From Kappaphycus alvarezii (taxonomy: Eukaryota > Rhodophyta > Florideophyceae > Gigartinales > Solieriaceae): 64,000 nucleotides of DNA. Every line of letters starts with the position of its first letter. Position 1 is the stretch's first letter. Shown here piece by piece: positions 1-12,300 of the stretch. The stretch spans positions 186,001 through 250,000 of the forward strand of contig NADL03000613.1 in the NCBI GenBank assembly GCA_002205965.3. The letters are read 5' to 3'. The position numbers and the translations under genes are program-made. The notes under the pieces were generated by a model that was not told the origin of the DNA, did no database searches, and was given only the letters and a program-made list of their open reading frames with translations.

Positions 1-290
1 CATGGTCGGGTCACTATCATTCAACCCGAGGGCCCTGTGGCGCTGCCGCTTTGATGGTCCTCCCCTCCAGCTACGATCCTCTCTGCGGGCTTGATGCTCG
101 AGCCGAGGCACTTGCAGATATGACCTTATTGGGATACGTCACTCACGTTCCTGCAAATGAAGGACAAAACTTGGCCACAAATTCTTTCCCAGGAAGATGA
201 AGTCTTTGAATGGAGTTGATACGCAAGGTTTGGTCCCTGGAAGTCTTGTTTTTTCGGCACTTGGCGTTATCTCGAAGGATCAGGGTGTAA
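1..290 (+). pseudogene. possible copia integrase C-terminal scrap
   Basis: A short stretch in two frames. After position 197 it reads GVDTQGLVPGSLVFSALG. This resembles the G-P-[DE]-G-[LI]-V-P-S-x-x-V-F-G segment that follows the catalytic core in the integrases of elements A (near 17,375) and C (near 49,010). The first 190 bases are GC-richer than what follows and read open in another frame, which suggests a frameshifted remnant. No zinc finger or DDE residue is visible, and the left side lies outside the window. The match rests on about 18 residues, so a chance resemblance is possible. Confidence 0.35.
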
Positions 291-2577
291 AAAAATATTA
301 CATCTCGCTTTTAATCGGTCGGAAAGGCAAATTTAATAGAGATTTGACCTTCTGTCGGACTGGAAGAACTCACAGCATAGACAAAATATTTTCAATATAC
401 CGGGTGTGGGGGTCTAGGCGCACACAAGGTAATCGCTGGTTGAACTGGTTGCTTTTCATCCCCTTGTGAGCAGGCCGGAACCTTAGACTGGGGCTTCTAT
501 AGACAGTCCGAAGTTTCAAAACCTCACTGAACAGCACTGCAATAAAATATTTTCATTAAAAGGTTGCGACTACATTACCGAAATAGCCGATTTCTACTCG
601 TGCAATCGGCAGTACTGTAGCGAAACAGAATTTTTGTGGTCCACATTTGGATCCACAGCGCATTGAAATGCTGTCCAAAAATTTCTCCAGAATATACAGT
701 GAAGTGATTAATATTCTTGGGCCCTTAAATTTTTACTAGAAAATATAATCTAGAAACATAGAATTACAGTACGCAGTTGATCAGTAGCTTAAAACTCTAC
801 ATCACTTCGGCTAACGCATCCACCTGCGGGCCTGGAAATGAAAAAATGTTACAGATAAGCACTAAAATCGAAGATTATCCAGTGATAAAAAGTGAGGCGT
901 GCTCTGACCATCGTTGAAATTACCGAAAAATTTGCTTTGACCCAGCTTTATTACTGTCTAAAGAAAAGGTTACCACAAAAGAGGAGAAAATGTTTTTATT
1001 AACGTAGTGAGCTCTAAACTATGTCTTCATATGAGAATAATGGTCCTCTGGACACTAGGGTTCCCGAAAATGAACCCGGAGCCTTATCCAACCCGGTCTT
1101 ATCAAAAGTTTTTCCAAAAAATGAAATCAATAAGTGAACGAGCACCCTTCTGCGCCTGGCAGGGAAAGATATCCAATTATTTAGAAACATTGGCAATGTT
1201 GCTAGCCAGGGAGTTGAGAACATCATACTTAGAGACGACTTAGGATAAGTACCAGACCTTTACGCACTTTTTTCTTTTCTTCACTTAGTTTGTCCTCCTA
1301 TTTTCTGTTCCTATTTTTTAGCATTAATAGTAGCTCTCTTTTTCTTCAAGATGCAGTAGCCATCCACTGGTTGTCCTGGGGGTTCTACGGCACTGGAAAA
1401 GGCGGGTTCAAAAATGACGAAATAGGCGTCTCTTAATCTCTCACGGCCATCTTGTGAACGGAATCTCCATAAGAGCCTTGATTGAAAAAAAACTCCTCTT
1501 TGTCAGATAAGCTGATTTTTCTTGATATGGTATCCCGCCTGTCCTCGTCAACATGATATTTCTCGCTGGAATATCCAATTGTCACGGAAATCTTGACATC
1601 GGCATTTCCAATCTTCCCAGGACTCCAGCAGGTAGCTCTAACATTTCCTTTCTTATCGCATATTGAGCACCTAGTGTCATGGTGCGAATTTCCCGGACAG
1701 AGGTTCTCTCCGTGTTTTGGAATTTAAAAGAATGAACAGATACACTAGCGATCATTCTGAGAGGACTTAACCGCACCTGAAGAGGCGGAATGGATAGATT
1801 ACTGCTTCAAACTTTCTTTCAACTTTAGATACGCGGAAATACGTGCGGATGAGGAATAATGAAGCCTTATTTTTCACGATTTTTATTTAGATCTTGCCTG
1901 TATATCAGTGAAACCGGGATTGGGGCTCAATACACTGATGGGACCTGAACTAGAAAGATAAACAAGTTTTTTGTGCGGTGATTCGAAATATTTATTCCCT
2001 TGGGTGATGTAGACAACGACTTACTTCATCTTACGGCAATCTTTGGGTCTTTTATAGGTTATAGGTATACTGTAAGGGGTCTGAAAGCTCTATCCAAAGT
2101 CGTGATATAGCCCGGTATTGTCTTCCTTTACTTTTACTTGAAAAGGATTGAGTGCATCTTGGCAACTGATTTAGACGACCGTACCGGATCCAGCCTAGCA
2201 TCCATTCTTATATAAATTACCTCATGCGATTCTGCTTTATTGCAATCATTAATCAATAAATCTCCTTTTGCGACGGCAGACTTGCGTCTTGATACCAAAA
2301 TGTCGCTATCTTCATCCGTGAACCGTTGAAATAAGTCGAACCCTCCGCCATCGAGATTGAGCAGAAGCTGAAGCACCTTAACTTCCCCACATTTTCCGCG
2401 CATTAAGACGTGTTCACGACGTGTTCAATGAAGAAGAAGAAGTTCATGTCAAAGTTTACATGGAAGATGTGGGTTGATGTTGAGTCGAACGATTCGCTTA
2501 CCTTTTCAAAAGTAGCATGTTTCGTGCTCGTAAAGATGGTGTCTTTTTGAGCCACTGTTGATTACGAGACAAGAACA
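291..2577. other. AT-rich stretch with no recognised gene
   Basis: Only short open frames occur. Around 1,010-1,260 one frame stays readable for about 80 codons with one stop and has a plausible protein composition, but I cannot assign it. Because an in-phase gypsy pol follows on the same strand from 2,578, part of 1,000-2,577 may be the decayed gag/protease end of that element. I see no retropepsin motif or zinc knuckle here to prove it. Confidence 0.4.
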
Positions 2578-3740
2578 GTGACGCTTAAGCATGATTCAAA
2601 GGTCACTTTCCTTGACTGGCTCTCCGAATGTGCTCGCTTCACTGCACAAGACCTCATTAAAGGGGACAAGGAAATTAATTACGAGAAGTTCATTTCGTTC
2701 TTCCACGCAAAACCGTCTGGTAGAGAAATTTCAGGGGGGTTTGAAGCAAAAAAGGGCGGAGAGCACGTAAGGCTTATTTTAACTACTCAAGGTGGCAATG
2801 TAGCACTGCGAAGAGATAAAAAGACTAAAATATTCACAGATGTCCGATATAAGAAGCTGGAAAACCTTCCTAGAAGAGAAAAACGCCAATCTGAGAGGAC
2901 CATGATGAAAGATGATGTTATTGATGAGTTTTAACTCGATCTTCATCCCTTGAATGTTCGGGTCGAGCATTCGCTCGAGTTCACAGACTACAAACGCCTA
3001 CACTATAAAGGTAGTCCCTTAACTACAAAGTAAGATCCAGTAGTCCACAGAGAGCTGGATAATATGCCGAAGGCAGGAACAGTCTAATCAGAATCATCCG
3101 CTTGGACGTTTCTGGCGGTTATTGAAACGAAGAAAGACGAAAAAGCCAGTTTATGCGTCTATTAACGGACTGTTAAAGGGAATATGAAGGCTGACCGCTG
3201 GCCTTTTTGAATACAGATGAGACCTGTGATTCGCTTTGTGGTGCGAAGGTAATTAACTACATAGCCCTAATCAGTGGATATTGATAAGTCTGTCTGTAGG
3301 AATTTTTTCAAACGCAGATTTCGTTCATATGTCGTTTTGGCCCATAATAGTGTGAGGCTATGCAATTTGGGCTCATGAAAGCGCCATAGAAGTTCCAAAG
3401 GTTGCCATGTTCGATTTAACTTGGAATTCGCCTGTGTTTTTTTGAACAACGTAACTATTTTCCAAAAATCAGAAGGCGGAGAATCTGAGAAAAGCGTCAG
3501 CCATTATGAATACCATCTCCAAGTACGGGCTAAAGACTATACTGGCTGAATGAAAGTAAGGAGATCGACATCTTAGGCCACATCGTCGACAATCATGGGA
3601 TAATCCTGGATTATGAGGAAATAGAAGCTATCCAAGAAGTCTTTAGTCCTGAAAAAGCCACTCAAGTTCTTACATTACTCATATTTCCGGGATTCTGTCG
3701 TCTATATATCAAGGAATTCGTGATAAAACCATCTGTACTT
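2578..3740 (+). pseudogene. gypsy reverse transcriptase remnant
   Basis: A 118-codon open frame (2,578-2,934) ends in a stop. The same phase continues past it into residues resembling the LPP-R-V-H-I-L segment that opens Ty3/gypsy RT. The first RT block is LDNMPKAGTV (family L-x-M-L-x-x-G-I-I), then a SSAWTFLAVIETKKDEK stretch at about 3,090-3,150, with stops inside. After a frameshift MQFGLMKAP matches the MPFGL-NAP motif near 3,360. The YLDD catalytic box appears as FLNN near 3,445, so both aspartates are lost. The thumb (LGHIVDNHGI, then a segment resembling PGYYRRFI) lies at 3,567-3,740. This RT cannot be active. Confidence 0.8.
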
Positions 3741-3742
3741 GA

Positions 3743-4215
3743 TTGGTTGACTTCGGAAAGGAAGAATTTCGTGAGAATAAGGTAAAAAGAGAGTCATTTT
3801 TAACGTTCGAACACGCATTTGCCCTCCAAGTATTGCCGTTTGCTGAATTTGATAAGCTATTTATCGCAGAAACTGGTGCATCAGTGTCTGTAATCGGCGC
3901 TCTGTTGTCATGGAAGCAGATGGACAAGAAGATTCACATTGTTCAATACGCGAGAAAGTCAATGAAACCGGCGGAGAAACGTTATTACGCTTGAGGGCGA
4001 GAAGAATTACCAGTACTTTTCGGGCTACGCAAGTAACGGGTTTTCTTTTTGTCTCACCACCTATGCGACCTAGTCAAAGACCATTATGCTCTCTCGGACG
4101 ATTTTTCAGACAGTATATGTACGGAAAGCTAGCGTATTGGCTCGAATTTATATCGAAATACGGCTACTGTGTCCGTTAATGTACCAGGAAGATGAATAGT
4201 TCAGCAGATAAGCAT
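3743..4215 (+). pseudogene. gypsy RNase H remnant
   Basis: RNase H would degrade the RNA strand during cDNA synthesis. The open frame from 3,743 carries LTFEHAFALQVLPFAEFDKL, then FIAETGASVSVIGALLS, corresponding to the family's F-LTTDAS-x-x-IGAVLSQ strand. The first catalytic Asp is changed (ETGA in place of TDAS). ARKSMKPAEKRYYA follows, matching SR-L-PAE-Y. After a frameshift YGKLAYWLEFISKYGYCVR matches the R-x-x-R-W-x-L-x-x-x-x-Y-x-F segment and leads into a degraded ADALSR-like end near 4,205. Confidence 0.8.
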
Positions 4216-4239
4216 ATACAAAGGTTATTAAGGTGGATG

Positions 4240-5170
4240 TGTACCGAGCTCGGGGAAAAATCTCCTGCTCATCTTAGGGCATCCAGAGCCATCAAGAAAC
4301 GAGGGGCTAAAGTCTCATCTCATCTTGGATTACTGGTATTTTTCCGCGAAATTTAACTACTATGCCTCCTGAAGAGAGCGAGTTCAAGCCAGGAGAGCTC
4401 ATAAGAACTTTATAGCCTGGAACGGGCACCTGTAAAGCCCTATAAATGTCAATTCCAGGATCTTCGCCGATAATTCCAAGAATAAGTACAAATTTCAGCT
4501 TTCAAATGATAATTTCGGCCATTGGAACGCCTGAACTACAATGAAGTTCTTCCATGGAAAGATTCTGGTGGCCTACGATAGTACCTACTGTCTATACATA
4601 TGTACACCCTTGCGATTTGTGTCAGCGGATGCGTGAAATTCCGCAATACGTGCCGATCTTAGGTACATCTCTCAAAGGGCTCTCATCTAAATCCTCTATC
4701 GATTTTGTTGGTTCTTTGCAAAGTTAAGAATGGGGAAAACGCCATATCTTGTTTTGTCTGAAACAAAATACCAGATGATCAATCTCTAGCTCTATTTATG
4801 ATGCTACTGAAACTACTATTATAAGATTTATTGAAGAAGAGATCTTCTATCAGTTCTGTCCCCCAATCAGATCTTTAGTGACAAAGGAAGCTGTTTCATC
4901 GTAGCCGCGCTTGTACTAATCATGAATTATGATGGAATTAAATGTGGTATATTTATTTTGTATGCTAAATCTTACTAAAAGTCTCTGCACCCGAAGGGGG
5001 TTAATGGTTTTTTGTCTGGGATCAATGTTATATTAGGTGGAGTTCATATAGAGATTTAGAACGAGAGAGAGGAGGGATTGGTCCGCATGTTGAAGTAAGG
5101 CATCGGAAAGAATATTTTCGACGGCAAATATTGGGCCGAAGCCTTTGAAATTGCCTCTCAAGGTACCGTC
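4240..5170 (+). pseudogene. gypsy integrase remnant
   Basis: The zinc-finger cysteines survive as CDLCQRMRE at about 4,609-4,635, followed in phase by SIDFVGSL near 4,700 (family S-x-D-F-I/V-G-x-L, containing the first catalytic Asp). A segment reading IFSDKGSCF near 4,870 matches I-x-S-D-R-G-x-x-F with the second Asp. A further in-phase block near 5,090-5,150 (KYWAEAFEIA) resembles the W-E-A-L/F segment after the catalytic core. The catalytic Glu region (TDGQ-E) could not be located. Several stops and frameshifts interrupt the region. Confidence 0.7.
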
Positions 5171-7582
5171 ACCGTCCAGGATCGAGTACGGTGGCACCCT
5201 TTGAGGCTCCATATCGAGTTAAGCCCGTCTGATAGAGACGGAATGTACGAGTGTACTGCACGCGCTGACAAACTAGGACCAGTTGGTGGAAAACAAAGTT
5301 GTTGGAGGACCCCGCGGTAATCGGAGCCTGAACACAGAGAAAAAAAGAAAAAAGGTCTCCAGGATTTACATATCGCAGTATGAGGGCAGCTAATGGTAGC
5401 AAATGGCACATTCTTCTAGAGTGCTAAGTGGACCGCGCTCCATTATAAATACTACTTACCATACGAGATGGTACGAGCAGCGCATCCATTTGACGTCTTA
5501 AGCTCTTGTCACAGGATTTTTTTACTCCAGTGAGTTCAATCTCGACGAATTCGCAAGTACTATCGGGGTGACAGCACCTTAAAAACTCTTCCTTCCTTGG
5601 TTTACCTCTACAATATGATATCCAAAATAGAAGAGCTCTCGAGATATCGCTGACCGCAGCGACTGTGTCTTCGGGTATTGATGAAAAAGCACAAGAGGAC
5701 TGCATTACATTTTTTGTAGCAGAATGGCGTGAGCAGTTGGATCTTCCTGAGATTGTGCATGTTACAATCCTTCCTCCTCGAAGAAGGCCACTTCAGAAAG
5801 GCATATGTAAGATTTAGCCCTCTAAAGGTCTACAACGGACATACCGTACTAGTAGGAGTCTTTGCACGACTTGATAGGACCAAATGCGGTAAAGAAAGCC
5901 GCTTCAAAGGGTATATATCTATCGGCGACGAGTTAGACGAGTGGAGTCTCGAAAAATCCAGATATTTCATCCTTCGACCTCTTATAGGCATAAATATCTC
6001 GTAAAGTTGATATAGTTCCCCAATGTTTGTCAAAATGAGGCGCTCGGCGTCGAAATACCCACAAAAGGACCATAATATTGAAGGAAGAGAGCGATTTTGG
6101 GTGAATGGAAATCGATTTTGTTCTTTTCAAGGATAAATTTGTTCTTTTTACCCTATAAAAAACATATAAGAAACGTCCTTAGTAGCCTCCACGCAGCTTT
6201 CTCTTGACCCACAAGCGCTAGGGTCTGCGTCTGGTTTACTGGCGCTTTTACCCTTGAAGACTTATAGGTTGTCTGCTTAGTCCGTCTACGATCACCGACC
6301 GGAACGGAGTGATCACGCAATACGGAAGTAAAAGGACAGATGGCGCTAACAGTAGGACCGGAGAATTTGAAAAGGAGAAGAAATTGGACCCTGCAATGCG
6401 AGTACTGTCTTGGTGAGTGTTGGGGAGATAGTGTTGAAATGGTCGATGTTGGGCAATAGGCGTGTGTGAGAATGGAACAGACTGACGGCAGAGTTAGGGT
6501 GAAAGAGGGGATGGAGATCAAGGTAGGAGTCCAGAAAAAAGTACTATACTGTTCGTGTGTAGTTTATCGCACAACTCGACGTGCAACCTTCCACAAAATA
6601 TACACTTCGCCTCTAGAAACCACTACAGGCGACAAAATCCAAATTAATCATTACTTAGTTGCGAAAGTGTCTCTTCTACGGTAGTATTATGACATAAAAA
6701 GGGGAGCGGCCAGCGGAAGAGCAACAGAAGCCGGCAGAACTACAACATCCATTCGTCCGCTCAAAAAGCACCGCGCGATACGTCAACGGAACTAATCTCA
6801 GCGAGCCTGTGCCTGGAATTAAATCAAAGTTACGGGCTCTTATCAGAATGAAAGCGTATCCACCTGAGCTAATAAGAGTTCGGGTGACACATTTCGGAAA
6901 CGTTTTTACACGTGTGAATTGATGATAATGGAAATTATGGGCCAGTTTGAGAGGACATATATCCCACTGGGACTGCCTTTTTGTACTGTACACTGTACAG
7001 TATCATTTTGTAAGTACTATGAGACCATATGAAGTACCATTTGGCACAAAAATGTAGGCTTTAAAGGCTGTGAGGTTATAGGAAGCATGGTGGAAAATAG
7101 GTAGGGGTCCAAATCTGCAAGAATCTGTAGAAGAAGAGGGATAATTCGCGCAAGATTGGTTCGGTGGTAGATTCTCCTTTTTTCACTCAGTGTCTCTCTA
7201 TTTCTCTAGCCACTTGAGAGTTGAGGACCCCTACTTATACTATATCATTTCTACTACCTTTTACTCACTCATAAACAAAAGCTTACGACTTACAAGTGGA
7301 TAACACAGCGTTAGAAAACCTCACCGTCACGGCATACTGCTGTATTTCTTTACGGCCTTGATATCTCCACCACCACTTGACATTGTTCTCTGGTCTCATA
7401 ACCATAAAAAATGCACTTCAAAAATACACGCGGAAACTATTAAGTATAAACCTGTCGCCATCCCATGTCAGATGTACTGCGCTATGTCTCTACCAAGAGC
7501 GGGAAGGGCACATGCTTGACAGGGGTGACAGAAATCAACAGGAGGGGGTCTAGATTACATTTTGACCCAAGTAAATATGAAT
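5171..7582. other. mixed-composition stretch with no recognised gene
   Basis: Open frames up to about 120 codons occur on both strands (for example 5,729-6,004 + and 6,153-6,521 -), but none shows a motif I recognise. Around 5,640-5,800 the + strand stays open for about 55 codons and is rich in charged residues. It may be the tail of element 1. A short near-palindrome built on the repeated word CTGTACA lies near 6,983-7,000. The base composition is less AT-rich than the later deserts, so old element sequence is likely. Confidence 0.4.
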
Positions 7583-9330
7583 TGGAAGGAAGTATATAAA
7601 AATTACGTAATAATGTTTCAAATGTGCAAAGCTGCCATGGAAGGTACCCCAATAATCCATATTTACTTTAACTGATAACTTTATTGCGGCGTTTCTAGGT
7701 TTACTTTCCAGTACGAAAATAAATTCATGCGTGAAAAGAGAAAATAGGAGAGGACTGTGAAGATACTCTAATACTTCGAATGTACCGCTTTCAGGCGCTA
7801 TTACGAGGCATTTGCCAGGGAAAGGTTGTTGATGGACGAAACCAAGGATTAACCGACGGTGAAGGCAAAAATTTTCGCGAAGTTTTTGAAGAAAATTAAG
7901 CTGGAAGAAGAGATTCATGAGGCAATGAATAATATGACGGACCCAAAAGATAAATTAAACTCTTTTACAGAGTTCGTTACTATCTATAATAGAGTTGGAC
8001 TCAACCAAACGGCTCATTTTGGTCAGCTTGGCAAGAAAGTGTCTGAGAACCAACATATACCGCAATGTTTTATGTTTATGGCCCATTAGGACTATTCAGG
8101 GCTCAGGAAGTCCAAATTAGGACTATGTTCTGTCAAAATAGTTCCCGGAAGAACAAAGGCAAAAATTATTTCTTGCGAAATGAACCGAAAAAGATCCTAC
8201 TCAAGCCGGATGATAGCAGATTCACCCTTCAAAAATATAGTATTGCAGCTCGCAAGCAATTCAAAAAAGTTATCATTGTTTTTAAAGAATAAAAAAATGG
8301 ATATTCTCTGCCTGTGAAGTCGAAGGTGGATTAGTTTTGCAGTTAATGCAATCAAAAGGCACCTGGAGCGCCTGTTGACAGCAAAATACCTATAGAGGAA
8401 CTAAATGTTTATTTTTGGGAGTAAAGGCAATTACAAGACTACATGTTGGTCTAGAGGCTCACACGGTGATGGAATTTAGAGCAATTTGAGTGAAGTGAGG
8501 AATTGAAGAAGAAGAAACTGGAGAGTTTAAATTCCGTATCCGCAGTTCTGGAGTTCTAGAAAGGAAATCTGGTTGCAGCTAAGTGAAGAGCTGCTTATTC
8601 ACAACCAATATAGACGAAGTGGTGTAGCAATATGATCGGACTAGACGCAATCATCAATAAGGCTCCTGCAGACTACCCGCAGATATTCAATCCCAAGCCG
8701 AAGAAGAAAAAGAACCGAAAAAGGACTAAAATCTAAGAATATATTTTGTGGCCTCTAGTATAACTTAGGTAATTATAACGTCATCGAAGAGCTGTCATCA
8801 GCCGCCAAGGGGTTGATTTTCGTACAAAAATACGGGGAAACGTCGAGGAAGCTTGGAATTTCCTCATGAGATTCAACAATAAGAGTGAACCGGTACCTCA
8901 GCCATCGATGGTCATCTCTTCCGAGGGCTCTGCAGATTTAATATGGTTGCGGATAGATTCAATGGGATGTAGATACAAAACCATTTGGATAAAAGTGTAG
9001 TTACCAATCACATCCCATCGGATTATCGCTGGATGACGGAGCTCAATCTGATGGGAAAAAACGTCGGCTGACGGTTGCGGACGAAACTACCGCACACGTG
9101 GTAGGCAGAATAAGGATTTTACCGATATATAATGGCTAAATTGTTGTGTACATGGAATTTTTGGTGGTTGGGAACGTTCATTTGAAGTCATTTTGGGAAT
9201 TTTGACCTTGGGTCGCATTACATTTCTTCCGGGATTCGTCCAAAATCAACTGGATTACGACGAAAATTAAAGACTTCAAGTCACCAAAAGAGTTCGAGGA
9301 TGACAAATTCTCGCACGGTTCTTTATTGCC
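7583..9330 (+). mobile_element. gypsy-like gag/protease remnant (element G)
   Basis: Three blocks on the + strand look like one decayed Gag-protease unit. First is a lysine- and glutamate-rich frame from about 7,859 to 8,089, ending in MFMAH. Next is a basic stretch around 8,690-8,735 (KPKKKKNRKR). Last is a retropepsin-like block at 9,029-9,215. The protease block is the reason for calling this a retroelement; the Gag assignment is by position and composition only. No LTRs, RT or integrase were found downstream in register, so it is a fragment. It may belong to the same family as element 1. Confidence 0.45.
9029..9215 (+). pseudogene. retropepsin (protease) remnant of element G
   Basis: One frame reads LDDGAQSDGKK, then RLTVADETTAHVVGRIRI and MEFLVVGNV, with a single stop between. 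This is the aspartic-protease layout of gypsy-type elements: catalytic D-[ST]-G-A (here D-D-G-A at 9,032-9,043), a substrate-flap strand of the form L-x-A-D-G-T-x-x-x-x-G, and the hydrophobic F-x-V-V-x-x strand. The in-frame TAA at about 9,130 and the substituted second residue of the triad show that it is broken. The expected ILG-x-D motif after the last strand is not preserved. Confidence 0.55.
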
Positions 9331-12300
9331 GAGTTAAAGTGACGAAAGATCGGAAAATGAACCAGAATTGGTCCGTTGCATCCTAAAAAAGAATAATTTG
9401 ATTCAAACCAGGGGTTTGAAGCAAAGGATGAAGAAGTAAAACTGAAGTAATAGGATATGGAATGCTTGGAACTACTGTCCTCAAAGCTGGAACATCTCGA
9501 AAATTTTCTTTATTTTCTCAAAGAATTCAAAGGAACATATTATGCATTGCTAACAAGTATTCCGGAAAAAACAGAAGCATGGGCTCAAGGTCAAACTGAA
9601 GAAATTTATATTCGCTCAGTCTGGGATCAAGCTGCTAGGTCACGAGGTTAACGGAGTAGGAGCTAAGGTTGACGAGGAGACAGATTGAAGATATCTTTTA
9701 GAATAATCCGCTACAGCATACCACGGACTTCTAGAGGTTTCTTACCTGAGATAAGGAAAGAGAGAGTAATTTGGGGAATTATATAGCGAGAAGGCGGGAG
9801 AAGAAGTTTATGCTGCTTAGTGTTACTCTATTGAGATGTGAAAAGGATGTACCGCGAGTAGTGCATCTTTTTTGCATTGCTCAGAGATTTCTACCACATT
9901 TCATGACAAAAGATGTCATTAGAACATTGGCTCGACCAGGAAAGTCTTAAGAGACCTGCTGTGGTGGCTTACTTTGAAGCGTGACGTTACTGAATATGGA
10001 AGAAATTGTAACGGGTGTAACCAAGGCGGAAGGTTGCCGAAATACGTTCAGAGCCTCCTGAACCTTGAGAATGGATTTATATAGACATTTTATATCGAAA
10101 AACTCGGAGCATTAAAGCTTATACGTATAGGAAAAGGGTTTTTCTAATTTACGTTGCAAGAACGAGCAGTTAGACTATCGCTTGGACCACATAGGATTTT
10201 AGGGTGGGAAAGGCGAATAAGTTTACTAAAAAAGATATTACTATTCAGAGAGAGTCGCCAAGGAATCCTCCCAGGTGCTAAATATCTCGGATAAAGCTTC
10301 CGAATTTTTGGCGGGAAATTTTCAAGCAACAATGAAGAAGATGAGTATAAAATGGAAAAAATTACTAGCCTAAACACCTGTGGAGTTTAACCAAGCGGTA
10401 AATAAGGTTTTAACGGTCAAGAAAGCTCTTGAGAGATTTGTGGCGCGTTATTGAAGCGACTGGACGGGATTTTTTTTCAAGATCCTCCACAGGTATTATA
10501 AGCAAGACTGCAGTTGGTTCCGTTCCCCTTTTTCTTTGATATATATGATCTAGCGGAGACTGAAAGCCAGTGATGCGGTGACTGCTCCCATTATGTTTCT
10601 TAAATTTGGACTATTTTTGAACCAGATATTCGTTGGCAGAAAAATCAAGCGATCTACGCAAGGCCAAGGGGGATTTGAAAGAGTTCCTAGTAACATGTAA
10701 AGTCTTAGTGGCACAAAGGCCTGAATTTAGCAAGGATCGCAAGCAAAAGCTTCGAGTTGTTCTATAAAGAACTGTACAGGAGCTTGAAGGATAAAAGATC
10801 ACTATAAGAATTGGCAACTTCGTCCGGTCGCATAACATGGAATGAAATCCATGCGCTCCGGACTATCCCATACAGAAAGAAGCCCAAATTCTTATTCATG
10901 AAGGAAGGAGGAAGAAGAGGAGCAAGAGGAAGCTAAGGAAGGAGAAATAGCTACAGCGTGAAATCTTAATAACGAAGAAGTAGAAAAGGTATTAATACAA
11001 GCAAGAAATGATGTTCAAGACGCATTCAGGTTCAGGAATCACTGAGTGAAGAAGGAGGTAGAGGCAACCTTGCTCCTCTCCTCTTCCCACCATAATACGG
11101 TTGCGCTTCCGAAATAAATTCAATTGAGCCCAAGAAGCCGTTTTCCATGTTTTTCCCGGTCCTAAGGACCACCCTTTGGACCTTAACGACCGAAATGAGC
11201 ACAGAATTTCTACCAAAAAAATATCTGAGGGCTTGAAGGGAGGGAAAAATGTTGTGTGGCTCATTCTGCTCTCAAATCGTCTTGGTCTCGGTGGTAGTCA
11301 CCAAGAAATGGTGTATCAAATAATTTACCTCGATATTCACGATAAAGAATCCAGGAGAAAGGTCCGAATTTTCAATGTGACGTCATTAATTCTCGCAAGT
11401 CAAACTCCCAAGGAAAGGCATGCTTATAAGCATCCCTCAGACTTTTAACGAGACTTTTCTCAGAGAAATATAACTTGATGGCTTGATAATAACGCTTGAA
11501 GTACTCTAACCACTCGCGTACCGTCTTCGATGCTTCAATTGATCAAAGTTAATTTGAAATGAGAAATTCATCGACCATAAAACCGCTTGATGGCAAAAAA
11601 ACCCACATTTCGATTACCAAGCAAAATTTCTACTTTCGTGAGATCTTAAGGCATAATGGATATTCGAGGTCCGAGAATGCGACGGTAAAGAGCAGCGTGT
11701 AATTCTTCTCGCCGATGTCGGCATCTACTGTGATTTCGGTATCTGTTATCTTACCCCAGTGGATCGTGTTTATTATCAATTTCTCATCAGTCACATCTCC
11801 ATAAACACGAATAAATTTAAAGAAATCACTACGAGCGAGAATCTTCGTGTCTTTGCGCGTCACATATTCCTTTTGGCGATGGAAGACATGGTTAGTGAAA
11901 GGTAGACTGGCTAAAGCAAGAAAACTTGGAATGAAGGCACCTTAAGGGTCTCAGTCGCACGATTTGTTACAGATAGAGAATTGAAGCCGCAAATCACACC
12001 CTGAGAAAACAATTCTTTTAATTTAATACAGATTGGGTGGAAGGCTCATCAGGTTCTCTCCCACAGCTGTAGTTTCCTCCTAAACATGAGATAAGGGAGG
12101 GACCGTTGTCGATATTTAATTTCTAGGAGCTTTACTTTCGGTACTGGGACTCGCGATTTATTCCGTGTGCCTCACGATTTGACAGAATCCAGAGACAAAC
12201 AAGAAGACTTGCAGAAGTCACAATATATTTTTCTATAGTTATCGCTTGGAATTGACGAAAGGGATAACGGAATCGGTTCAGGGAAGATTTTTACTCAAAG

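Larger units (their letters stand above)
2578..5170 (+). mobile_element. degenerate Ty3/gypsy retrotransposon pol (element 1)
   Basis: Protein motifs appear in Ty3/gypsy order on the + strand: a pre-RT linker, reverse transcriptase, RNase H and then integrase. They are scattered over all three frames with many stops. No LTRs, primer-binding site or target duplication could be found, so the ends are approximate. Conserved motifs include a KKDEKASLCVY segment (KKDG-RFCVDYR in the family), GHIVDNHGI (GHIVS-GI), ARKSMKPAEKRYYA (the SR-L-PAE-Y motif of gypsy RNase H), CDLCQR and SIDFVGSL of integrase. The element is clearly dead and much older than elements A and B. Confidence 0.85.

Noticed and set aside
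10899-10946. Purine-rich tract as a polypurine tract of an LTR element
   Set aside because: No LTR-like TG start follows it and no matching repeat is present.
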